A model generated the notes under the pieces. That model was not told where the DNA came from, did not search any database, and saw only the letters and a list, made by a program, of their open reading frames with translations. This document shows positions 44,557-52,275 of a stretch of DNA of 64,000 bases, one piece after another. Where the stretch lies: positions 13,482 to 77,481 of the forward strand of contig JBMHBX010000031.1 in the NCBI GenBank assembly GCA_049890215.1, in the 5' to 3' direction. The stretch's first letter is position 1, and every line of letters begins with the position of its first letter. The translations under genes were made by a program, and so were the position numbers. This DNA is from UBA685 sp049890215. Its GTDB lineage: Bacteria; Pseudomonadota; Alphaproteobacteria; Puniceispirillales; Puniceispirillaceae.

Positions 44557-45627
44557 ATGTCAGACAGACTAACATTTCTGGCGCTTGCAGGCGATGGAAT
44601 CGGCCCTGAAATCATGACAGCGACACTTCAGGTGCTTGATGCACTTGGCCCGATTCTGTCACGCCCTGTTGAGGTTCAAGAACGCGATATTGGCTTTGCC
44701 GCGCTCAGTGCCTCTGGTGTGACCATCACAGATGAGGTGATAACAGAGGCAAAAAAAGCTGATGGTATCCTCCTTGGCCCTGTCTCTCATAATACCTATC
44801 CTGCGATTGAAAAGGGCGGGGTTAATCCTTCTGGTATCTTGCGCAAACAATTATCTCTTTATGCCAATATCCGCCCTGCCAAAAGCTATGAGGCGGTTGA
44901 CACACCTATTGCCAAACCAATCGATCTTGTTGTCATGCGCGAGAATTTAGAAGGCTTTTACGCTGACCGGAATATGGCGCAAGGCGCAGGGGAATTCATG
45001 CCTGTGGACGGGGTTGCCTTATCAATGCGCCGTATTACAACCAAAGCCTCTCATGATATTGCCAGAGCTGCCTTTGCCCTAGCAGATACAAGGCACAAAA
45101 AACACATCACTGCCATTCACAAAGCCAATGTTATGCGCTTATCTGATGGCTTGTTCCTTGAGGCGGTGCGCGATATCGCGGCCTCCTATCCGCATATCAG
45201 CTATGATGAAATGCTTGTCGATTCAGCCGCAGCGATGATGGTGCGCACACCAGAGCGTTTTGATGTCCTTGTCACCACAAATATGTTTGGTGACATCCTG
45301 TCAGATTTAGCCTCGGAGCTAGCAGGTGGTCTTGGTCTTGCAGGCTCCTTAAATGTCGGTCATGACCATGCGCTTGCACAGGCGCAACACGGCTCAGCGC
45401 CTGATATTGCCGGCACGAATACCGCTAATCCCACCTCACTTATCCTGTCTCTTGCCATGTTATTACGCCATTTAGGCGAAGAAGAGGCATCCCTTGTGAC
45501 AGAAAATGCCATTACAACTTTGCTAAAACAACCAAACAGCCGCACACAAGATCTAGGCGGCACGGCAACCTGTTCAGCCTTTACCGATCAACTCATACAG
45601 ATTATCAGCCAGATTATCAGCGCTTAA
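44557..45627 (+). CDS. Isocitrate/isopropylmalate dehydrogenase family protein
   Basis: A 356-residue beta-decarboxylating dehydrogenase. Family residues are RENLEGFYADR (substrate Arg/Glu loop), KANVMRLSDGLFLEAV (active-site Lys) and VTTNMFGDILSDLASEL (metal-binding Asp). It oxidises a 2-hydroxy-3-carboxyl acid to a 2-oxo acid with CO2 release. LeuB, tartrate, D-malate and homoisocitrate dehydrogenases are all close relatives. Being 14 bases after the TctA-TctB gene and nine before prpF, it is likely a catabolic enzyme for a tricarboxylate-derived hydroxy acid, not leucine synthesis. Confidence 0.82.
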   Translation: MSDRLTFLALAGDGIGPEIMTATLQVLDALGPILSRPVEVQERDIGFAALSASGVTITDEVITEAKKADGILLGPVSHNTYPAIEKGGVNPSGILRKQLSLYANIRPAKSYEAVDTPIAKPIDLVVMRENLEGFYADRNMAQGAGEFMPVDGVALSMRRITTKASHDIARAAFALADTRHKKHITAIHKANVMRLSDGLFLEAVRDIAASYPHISYDEMLVDSAAAMMVRTPERFDVLVTTNMFGDILSDLASELAGGLGLAGSLNVGHDHALAQAQHGSAPDIAGTNTANPTSLILSLAMLLRHLGEEEASLVTENAITTLLKQPNSRTQDLGGTATCSAFTDQLIQIISQIISA

Positions 45628-45636
45628 GGTGGTATC

Positions 45637-46731
45637 ATGACCCAAACAGCTATCGATTATTTTTTCATGCGTGGCGGCTCTTCCAGAGGCCCTTATTTCA
45701 AAAGAGATGATCTGCCAACAGATCAGGATAAACTGGCCAAAGTTCTGATTGCCGCGGTTGGTTCTGGTCATCCTTTGAATATTGACGGCATTGGCGGCGG
45801 CAATGCGGTGACAACCAAAGTTGCCATGTTATCAGCCTCAGATGATGACTGGGCTGATATTGACTATTTCTTTGCACAGGTGAGTGTTGAGACCAGATTG
45901 GTCGATTTCAAACCCACTTGCGGCAATATTTTAACCGCAGTCGGACCTGCGGCGATTGAAATGGGTCTGATGACTGCCACCGGTGATGAGACAGAAATCA
46001 AAATCCGTGCTGTCAATACAGGCGCTAAAATATTGGCACGGGTCAGGACACAAAATGGCGCTGTGATCTATGATGGTGATACCGCAATTGATGGTGTGCC
46101 CGGCACCGCAGCGCCTGTGCAGTTAAATTTCATGGAAGTCGCCGGCTCCTCTACCGGTGCCTTTCTGCCGACAGGCTCCGTGCGCGATGTCATTGATGAT
46201 ATCGAAGTCACCTGCATGGATGTTGCTATGCCGATGGTGATTGCACGCGCCTCAGATTTTGGCCTGACAGGCACTGAAACACGCCAGCAATTAGATGAGA
46301 ACAGAGCTTTTTTTGCAAAAATGGAAGCGATCCGCCTCAAAGCAGGCGAAAAAATGGGACTTGGAGATGTCAGCCAGTCTGTGGTGCCAAAATTTGGGAT
46401 CGTGGCGCCGTCAGATAAAGCAGGCAGCATCATCACACGATATTTTATGCCATGGGAAACACACCCAACCATGGCGGTAACAGGCTCTCAGTGTCTGGCA
46501 AGCTGTGCGCTTACCCCCGGCACAATTGCAGATGGCATGGTGGCAAGGCCAAATGAAGCACCTGTGACCATCACCCTTGAACACCCTATGGGACAGATGG
46601 ATGTGGTGGTTGATTACACCCTTACAGGTTCTGATTTTCAGCATAAATCAGCTGGTCTTGAACGCACCGCGCGCAAATTGGCCCAAGGGGTTGTATTTGT
46701 GCCGCATCACGTCTGGGATGGCGGCAAATAA
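45637..46731 (+). CDS. PrpF-family isomerase (4-oxalomesaconate tautomerase-like)
   Basis: A 364-residue protein of the PrpF superfamily (diaminopimelate-epimerase fold). It has MRGGSSRGPYF at the start, GGGNAVTTKVAML, and the DFKPTCGNILTAVGP block with the active-site Cys-Gly-Asn. Relatives isomerise 2-methylaconitate, 4-oxalomesaconate or aconitate. In this gene set the likely job is isomerisation of an aconitate-type acid. It ends 16 bases from the convergent AbrB-family gene. Confidence 0.85.
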   Translation: MTQTAIDYFFMRGGSSRGPYFKRDDLPTDQDKLAKVLIAAVGSGHPLNIDGIGGGNAVTTKVAMLSASDDDWADIDYFFAQVSVETRLVDFKPTCGNILTAVGPAAIEMGLMTATGDETEIKIRAVNTGAKILARVRTQNGAVIYDGDTAIDGVPGTAAPVQLNFMEVAGSSTGAFLPTGSVRDVIDDIEVTCMDVAMPMVIARASDFGLTGTETRQQLDENRAFFAKMEAIRLKAGEKMGLGDVSQSVVPKFGIVAPSDKAGSIITRYFMPWETHPTMAVTGSQCLASCALTPGTIADGMVARPNEAPVTITLEHPMGQMDVVVDYTLTGSDFQHKSAGLERTARKLAQGVVFVPHHVWDGGK

Positions 46732-46747
46732 CCAGATGTCACCATCA

Positions 46748-47851
46748 TCAAACAGATTGTCGTAATTTGGCCGCTGCAAGTGGCATGGAAAAGAAAATCA
46801 GCATGATACGTGTGGTATGATGAAAGGCGATAAAGGCAACATCAAACCCAAAGACAAGGCCCAGCAAAGTCACCTCATATAAACCGCCTGGAACAAAAGC
46901 AAGCCATATATCCAAAAACCGCTCATCTGTCAGATAGCTTATCAAAATAGCCATCGATAAAAATAAAGCTAACGTCAAAGAGCAATTGAGAATAGCATCT
47001 TTGACATAAACAAATAATTCTGAAAATGCGACTTGCGATAATCTGGCACCAATAGCGCCGCCTATGGCCAGTTGTGCCAAAATGACAAATTCATTCACAC
47101 GCGGCAAATCAATAAGCCCCAGATAATGCAATATGGCTGACGCGCCCATCGGCCCCAAAAGATGGGCCATCGGAAGGCGCACCATATACGCCACCCCATA
47201 ACCGCCAAGCGCCAGTGCCAAAAATATGATCAAATCACTTGCCGGCAACGCCCAAAGGCTTGGTAGTGCCTGCAGGGCAATATTTGAATTGATAACCGCC
47301 TCTTGCCCTTGCAGAAACGCAAGCAAAAAAGGCGTTGAAACAAAGACAACAACCACGCGCACCAGATGGAACAGCGCCACAACATAGTCTTTTTCAACCA
47401 TCTCTCTTGCCAGAATGATCGCTTCTGCCTGACCACCTGGAATACTGCAAAAATAGGCCATAATATGATCATAGCCACGCATCTTTGTTAAAAAGATAAA
47501 GCTTGAAACGGCAACGATGATGGTAGTGATGATCATCATCAGCGCGGTCGTCCACCATTGCGTGGCTTTGGCAACAAAATCGCCGCCAAAGGCAGCCCCG
47601 ATAATCACGCCAAGCCCCAGAACGACAGGTACATGAAACCATCTTGCAACCCCTAAATAAGGTTGCATTGGCTTGATAAGCCCGCCTGTTATCCAGACCC
47701 CGAACAAACTTCCCATCAAATAAGGCGCAGGCAATCCCAAATACAAGCATGCCCAACCGGCGCTCAGCGCAATGGTGAATGTGACAAACATCTTGCGGCT
47801 GTCAGAGGCAATCTGTCCTATCATCTGAGAGGATAAAAAAGGCATATTCAT
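46748..47851 (-). CDS. AbrB-family membrane protein (PF05145)
   Basis: A 367-residue protein with about ten hydrophobic segments and two AbrB duplications, with the pattern GLPAPYLMGSLFGVW and PMAHLLGPMGASAILH repeated. It is often annotated as putative ammonia monooxygenase, a name not supported by any motif here. In many proteobacteria such genes lie near TTT transporters, as here. The frame has GTG at 47875 and ATG at 47851; AGGGA before the latter favours 47851. It lies eight bases after the GntR gene on the same strand. Confidence 0.82.
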   Translation of the reverse strand: MNMPFLSSQMIGQIASDSRKMFVTFTIALSAGWACLYLGLPAPYLMGSLFGVWITGGLIKPMQPYLGVARWFHVPVVLGLGVIIGAAFGGDFVAKATQWWTTALMMIITTIIVAVSSFIFLTKMRGYDHIMAYFCSIPGGQAEAIILAREMVEKDYVVALFHLVRVVVVFVSTPFLLAFLQGQEAVINSNIALQALPSLWALPASDLIIFLALALGGYGVAYMVRLPMAHLLGPMGASAILHYLGLIDLPRVNEFVILAQLAIGGAIGARLSQVAFSELFVYVKDAILNCSLTLALFLSMAILISYLTDERFLDIWLAFVPGGLYEVTLLGLVFGFDVAFIAFHHTTRIMLIFFSMPLAAAKLRQSV

Positions 47852-47858
47852 CACGCTG

Positions 47859-48569
47859 TCATTCCCTGCCGTCACTCATAATTTGCAGACGTGCCTGTAA
47901 GGCTCTTTCCAGATGATACCTCATCATCTGTTCTGCCTGTGCTCCGTCCTGAGATAAAATCGCTTGCGTGATATCCTCATGTTCTTGAATGATCGCATGT
48001 TGTCGCATTGGCAGGCTGTAAACTGTATGGCCTAATAATATCGTCAGACGCGACAGGCGCGATAAAGACTCAGCCAAAAACTGATTATTAGCTGTCTTCA
48101 GGATAGCTTGATGAAATTTTTGATTATGCTCTGCTAATGCCCTTGCCTCTGCACCTTCTGCTATGAGGCGGCCTTCTTCTTCGCACAGTGCACCAATAAC
48201 CTGACGTTCTACCTGACTGCCTGTAGTCGCTGCTAATCTTGCGGCCATCCCTTCTAATGTTGCCCGCATATCATATAAATCACTGACATCACGCCACCCT
48301 AACAAACGCACCCGCAGCCCGTCACCATCATGCTCTACCAACTGCTCAGATCGAAGAGCGCTTAGCGCCTCACGAAGAGGTGTGCGTGACACAGCAAGCG
48401 CCGCGCCCAGTTCTGTTTCAATCAGACGCGTGCCAGCCGCCAAAGCGCCGGCGCCAATAGCATTTACAAGCAAAAGGCGGATACGCCCTGCCCCGGACAA
48501 TTTTACGCCTGCTCTTTGATCCTGATCCGGCTCAAAGGCAGACCAATTTATGTCACGCCAATTCGTCAT
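47859..48569 (-). CDS. GntR-family regulator, FCD (FadR) subfamily
   Basis: A 236-residue repressor-type regulator with an N-terminal GntR winged HTH (about 25-95, LGAALAVSRTPLREALSALRSEQ) and a C-terminal FCD ligand-binding domain with the DxxxR and three-His metal-binding pattern (HNQKFHQAI, HEDITQAIL, and MMRYHLERA). FCD domains bind small carboxylates. AAGGA precedes the ATG. It is divergent from tcuA, where a TTGTA/TACAA palindrome overlaps the start. Confidence 0.9.
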   Translation of the reverse strand: MTNWRDINWSAFEPDQDQRAGVKLSGAGRIRLLLVNAIGAGALAAGTRLIETELGAALAVSRTPLREALSALRSEQLVEHDGDGLRVRLLGWRDVSDLYDMRATLEGMAARLAATTGSQVERQVIGALCEEEGRLIAEGAEARALAEHNQKFHQAILKTANNQFLAESLSRLSRLTILLGHTVYSLPMRQHAIIQEHEDITQAILSQDGAQAEQMMRYHLERALQARLQIMSDGRE

Positions 48570-48588
48570 CCCAATCCTTCATTACGGC

Positions 48589-48649
48589 CTTTCATCCCCG
48601 TTTTTCATCCCCGTTTTTCGTCCCCGTTTTTCATCCCCGTTTTTCATTC
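48589..48649. repeat. 13-bp tandem repeats upstream of the GntR gene
   Basis: The unit TTTTTCATCCCCG occurs as a partial copy at 48589-48600, three full copies at 48601-48613, 48614-48626 (one mismatch, TTCGTCC) and 48627-48639, and a partial copy TTTTTCATTC. It lies between the divergent GntR and tcuA genes. Confidence 0.85.
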
Positions 48650-48671
48650 AGCCCAAGCGCGTCTTTCACTC

Positions 48672-48718
48672 TTGACTTGCAGCCCTGTGCGATCATATTG
48701 TATGCAAATGTATACAAA
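48672..48718 (+). promoter_or_regulatory. tcuA promoter with GntR operator over the start codon
   Basis: A -35 TTGACT (48672-48677) and a -10 TATTGT (48696-48701) are 18 bases apart, predicting transcription from about 48708, which is the second in-frame ATG. No ribosome binding site is present, so tcuA may be translated from a leaderless message. A GntR-type palindrome, TTGTAT-N8-ATACAA (48699-48718 region) with core TGTATACA, overlaps both the -10 and the start codons. Confidence 0.6.
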
Positions 48719-50126
48719 CAAGTCAAATCATCACGCTCATAAGCAACATGCCACTTATGATGTCATCGTCATAGGCGCAGGCAATGCAGGCTTATGCGCT
48801 GCCATTCAGGCGACAGAAGCAGGGTGTAAAACCTTGATAATCGAAGCGGCCCCCAAAGATATGAGAGGCGGCAATACACGCCATACCCGCAATCTGCGCG
48901 CCATGCATGATGAGCCAACTGATGTGCTGACAGACGCTTATAGTTTTGAAGAATATTTTGATGATTTAATGCGGGTTACCAAAGGTATCACCAATCAGGC
49001 GCTTGCCAAACTGACCCTTGAGAAATCAGCTGAACTCACAAATTGGCTTGGTGCACGCGGTGTCCGGTTTCAGCCTGCCTTATCAGGTACGTTGAATCTG
49101 GGACGCACAAATGCCTTTTTCCTTGGTGGTGGCAGGGCGCTTTTGAACAGCCTGTGCCGCCATGCCGAAAAAATCGGCATCACCATTGTTTATGAAACCT
49201 CTGTTAGCGATCTTCTGATGGAAGACGGCTTTTGTGAAGGGGTTGTGCTTGAAAATGGTGACATCATAAAATCACATAAGCTGATAACAACCGCAGGTGG
49301 CTTTGAAGCCAATCTTGACTGGCTTGCTGAAGGATGGGGCCAGAGTGCCAAAAATTTTCTGGTCAGAGGCACCCCTTATAATAAAGGCACTATCTTAAAA
49401 TCTCTCATCTCTCATGGCGCGCAGATTGTGGGCGATCTTGACCAATGTCATGCAGTTGCGATTGACGCACGCGCGCCAAAATATGATGGCGGTATTGCAA
49501 GCCGCATTGATGGTGTCCCTTTTGGTGCGGTTCTCAATCAGCATGGCAAACGCTTTTATGATGAGGGCGAAGATTTCTGGCCAAAGCGCTATGCCATATG
49601 GGGCAGATTAGTAGCAGCCCAACCTGATCAGATTGCCTATGCCATCTTAGATAGTGAGGGCGTGAAACGCTTCATGCCATCTGTTTTCACCCCGATTCAG
49701 GATGACACCATCGAAGGATTAGCGCGCCAGCTATCTCTGCCACCAGAACAGACACAGAAGACCATCTCAGAATTTAACGCCGCCTGTCCGAAGGGGCCAA
49801 TTGACCAGTCTGTCTTAGATGGTAATTCCACCACAGGCTTATCTGTTGAAAAGACAAATTGGGCAGCGCCGATCATAAAGCCACCTTTTTACGGCTTTCC
49901 TCTGCGTCCTGGCATTACTTTTACCTATATGGGCGTTGAGGTGAATGACAAAGCCCAGATTATCATGGCAGATGGCAAACCATCTGCCAATTTATATGCC
50001 GCCGGTGAGATTATGGCAGGGAATATCCTTGGTCAGGGTTATCTTGCCGGCATTGGCATGACAATTGGTGGTGTGTTTGGCCTGATCGCCGGCACTGAGG
50101 CCGCCAGAACGCTTCGCAATCAGTAA
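48702..50126 (+). CDS. tcuA: FAD-dependent tricarballylate dehydrogenase TcuA
   Basis: A flavoprotein of the FAD-binding-2 (fumarate reductase-like) family, about 474 residues. Visible are the Rossmann loop VIVIGAGNAGLCAAIQATE, an Arg/His-rich GGNTRHTRNLR segment, and the C-terminal YAAGEIMAGNILGQGYLAGIG. TcuA oxidises tricarballylate to cis-aconitate, and TcuB returns electrons to the membrane. The ATGs at 48702 and 48708 are both possible starts; the second fits a leaderless message. It is followed by tcuB after 13 bases. It might instead act on a related tricarboxylate. Confidence 0.88.
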   Translation: MQMYTNKSNHHAHKQHATYDVIVIGAGNAGLCAAIQATEAGCKTLIIEAAPKDMRGGNTRHTRNLRAMHDEPTDVLTDAYSFEEYFDDLMRVTKGITNQALAKLTLEKSAELTNWLGARGVRFQPALSGTLNLGRTNAFFLGGGRALLNSLCRHAEKIGITIVYETSVSDLLMEDGFCEGVVLENGDIIKSHKLITTAGGFEANLDWLAEGWGQSAKNFLVRGTPYNKGTILKSLISHGAQIVGDLDQCHAVAIDARAPKYDGGIASRIDGVPFGAVLNQHGKRFYDEGEDFWPKRYAIWGRLVAAQPDQIAYAILDSEGVKRFMPSVFTPIQDDTIEGLARQLSLPPEQTQKTISEFNAACPKGPIDQSVLDGNSTTGLSVEKTNWAAPIIKPPFYGFPLRPGITFTYMGVEVNDKAQIIMADGKPSANLYAAGEIMAGNILGQGYLAGIGMTIGGVFGLIAGTEAARTLRNQ

Positions 50127-50139
50127 CCTGCAGGATATT

Positions 50140-51264
50140 ATGGATACGATCTCACTTACCGACCTTGCAACTTCTCCTGCGCATGAAGAAACACAGCGCA
50201 TTATGCAGATATGTAATGCCTGCCGCTATTGCGAAGGATTATGCGCTGTATTCCCTGCGATGGAGCGCCGGCGGGAATTTGATATAGGTGATACAGCTTA
50301 TCTTGCCAATTTATGCCATCATTGCGGTGCTTGTTATCATGCTTGTCAATATGCACCGCCTCACGAATTTGGGGTAAATGTGCCCCAGACACTGGCGCAA
50401 AGACGCCTTGAAACCTATGGGCAATTTGCCTGGCCACCCAAGATGGCAGGTTTATTTTCGCAAAATGGTCTTCTTGTCTCAATGGCGGTGACTGCCTGTC
50501 TTGCCATCTGTGTTGGCTTGATGCTTGCGATGATATCACCTCATTTATTTTGGGGGGTTCATGTTGGTGAAGGCGCTTTTTATGTCATTATGCCTCATAC
50601 CGTGATGGCAGGGATACCTCTTGGCATTACTGCTTTTGTCATAGTGGCCTTTATCATGGGGTGGCGCCGTTATTGGCGTGCCACAGGCGCAAGATGGGGC
50701 GGCCTGCCTGCCTTATCAGATGCTCTGAGCGCAACAGCAACATTACGTCATCTTGGCGGCAATCAAAATGGCAAAGGTGACGGCTGCCCCGGGCCAGATG
50801 ATGCCCCTTCGATGCGCAGACGATATTTTCATCATGCGACTTTTTACGGCTTTATGATGTGTTTTGCCTCCACATCTGTTGGCACCTTATATCACTATCT
50901 TTTGGGACGTGAGGCACCTTATGGCTATTTAGAACTGCCTGTTTTACTCGGCACGATTGGCGGCATTATTTTATGTATCGGCACAGCCGGCCTCTGGTAT
51001 GAAAAAAGGCGTATGGACAGGGGCATAAAATCATTTGCCACTCTTGGCATGGATTATGCCTTTATCTGGCTGTTATTTTGGGTCAGCGCCACAGGTCTGA
51101 TTTTACTGGCTTTGCGCGAAACAAGCTTTATGGGCTTAACACTTGCCATTCATTTGGGCCTTGTTTATGGCTTTTTCCTGATACTTCCCTATTCAAAATT
51201 TGTTCATGGGATTTACCGTTTTGCCGCCTTGTTAAGTGATGCAAATGAAAGACGCAGCGTTTGA
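50140..51264 (+). CDS. tcuB: TcuB (CitB-type) Fe-S membrane protein
   Basis: A 374-residue membrane protein that reoxidises TcuA by passing electrons to the quinone pool. The N-terminal domain has two 4Fe-4S motifs (C25, C28, C31, C35 and C59, C62, C65, C69, with CNACRYCEGLC and CHHCGACYHAC). The rest has about six membrane helices with histidines suited to haem (HLFWGVH, HTVMAG, LYHYLL). It starts 13 bases after tcuA. Confidence 0.92.
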   Translation: MDTISLTDLATSPAHEETQRIMQICNACRYCEGLCAVFPAMERRREFDIGDTAYLANLCHHCGACYHACQYAPPHEFGVNVPQTLAQRRLETYGQFAWPPKMAGLFSQNGLLVSMAVTACLAICVGLMLAMISPHLFWGVHVGEGAFYVIMPHTVMAGIPLGITAFVIVAFIMGWRRYWRATGARWGGLPALSDALSATATLRHLGGNQNGKGDGCPGPDDAPSMRRRYFHHATFYGFMMCFASTSVGTLYHYLLGREAPYGYLELPVLLGTIGGIILCIGTAGLWYEKRRMDRGIKSFATLGMDYAFIWLLFWVSATGLILLALRETSFMGLTLAIHLGLVYGFFLILPYSKFVHGIYRFAALLSDANERRSV

Positions 51265-51319
51265 CAAGACGCTCATCATCTGTCATTCAGGCACGCTTAT
51301 TTTGCAGCGACTTTTTATC

Positions 51320-52105
51320 ATGACTATGTCTTACAGAAAGCGCATATCATCTTGGCATAAATCAGCCCTTATCGCCGGGTTATTATGCGCCTGCGCTGTG
51401 CTTGGCTATTACGGCGTACCGACTAAACAGGAGATCATTTTGGAAGATCAGTCACCAAACACCATTGCTGAACAAGGCATGAAAGTATCGGTTCATTATC
51501 AGGGGCGCCTGCAAGATGGCACCATATTTGACGATAGTCACAAAAGAGGTGAACCTATCAGCTTTACACTTGGCAAAGGCCAGGTCATCAAAGGATGGGA
51601 TCAGGGCATTGAAGGCATGAAAGTCGGCGAAAAACGCACTCTTACCATTCCCCCTGAGCTTGGCTATGGCAGTCAGGGCGCTGGTGATGTGATCCCGCCA
51701 AATGCCACCTTGATATTTGATGTTGAGCTTGTCTCAGCAACCATGATTGCCTCTCTTCAGGATTACGATAGTGCACAAACAAAAGCTGCCATCGCTGACA
51801 ATGCCATCTTGATTGATATCAGAGGCGAAGATGAATGGGCGAAAACAGGCATTATTGAAGGGGCACATCTTATCACCGCTTTTGCACCAACCGGCGGCAT
51901 TCATCCCGCGTTTTTAGGTAAATTCAAACAGCTGGCACCGGCGCTTGACACACCTCTTGTCATTTATTGTCACTCTGGCGCGCGCAGCTCTATGCTCGGT
52001 CAGGCTTTGGTTGAACAGCTTGGCTATGGCGCCGTTGCCCATTTAACTGGTGGCATAATGGCATGGGCAGAGCAGGGAGAGCAGACGCGTCCTTATCAGC
52101 CCTGA
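51320..52105 (+). CDS. Membrane-anchored FKBP-rhodanese fusion
   Basis: A 261-residue exported protein: an N-terminal signal/anchor (about 14-32, with LCAC as a possible lipobox), an FKBP-type prolyl isomerase domain (about 53-137; FTLGKGQVIKGWDQGIEGMK) and a rhodanese domain (about 143-255) with the active-site loop YCHSGARSS (Cys217). It should act in the periplasm. The pairing of a prolyl isomerase with a sulfur-transfer or redox Cys is unusual. No strong ribosome binding site is seen before ATG 51320, which lies 55 bases after tcuB. Confidence 0.83.
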   Translation: MTMSYRKRISSWHKSALIAGLLCACAVLGYYGVPTKQEIILEDQSPNTIAEQGMKVSVHYQGRLQDGTIFDDSHKRGEPISFTLGKGQVIKGWDQGIEGMKVGEKRTLTIPPELGYGSQGAGDVIPPNATLIFDVELVSATMIASLQDYDSAQTKAAIADNAILIDIRGEDEWAKTGIIEGAHLITAFAPTGGIHPAFLGKFKQLAPALDTPLVIYCHSGARSSMLGQALVEQLGYGAVAHLTGGIMAWAEQGEQTRPYQP

Positions 52106-52145
52106 GCCAAAGCTGTTCCAAAACCTGTTTATCATCATGATTTTT

Positions 52146-52176
52146 CAAAAAGGCGCTCTGAAAGGCGCCTTTTTTT
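52146..52176 (+). terminator. Terminator after the FKBP-rhodanese gene
   Basis: AGGCGC (52151-52156) and GCGCCT (52165-52170) are flanked by A and T runs, giving a stem of about ten pairs followed by seven T (52170-52176). It ends the tcuA-tcuB-FKBP transcript and precedes the PEPC-like gene. Confidence 0.88.
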
Positions 52177-52275
52177 GGGATATATAATGTCGCATTATAG
52201 ACAAATTTACAATAATACGATAAAAGCGCCCCAATTGGGCAGATACCCTGCCCTGTCTTCAAAAGTGATATTCAA

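Noticed and set aside
46748..47851. Ammonia monooxygenase, the common label for AbrB-family proteins
   Set aside because: No ammonia monooxygenase motif or partner subunit is present; PF05145 proteins are not that enzyme.
48589..48649. Short repeated units resembling a CRISPR array
   Set aside because: The units are directly adjacent with no spacers and are only 13 bases, so this is a simple tandem repeat.
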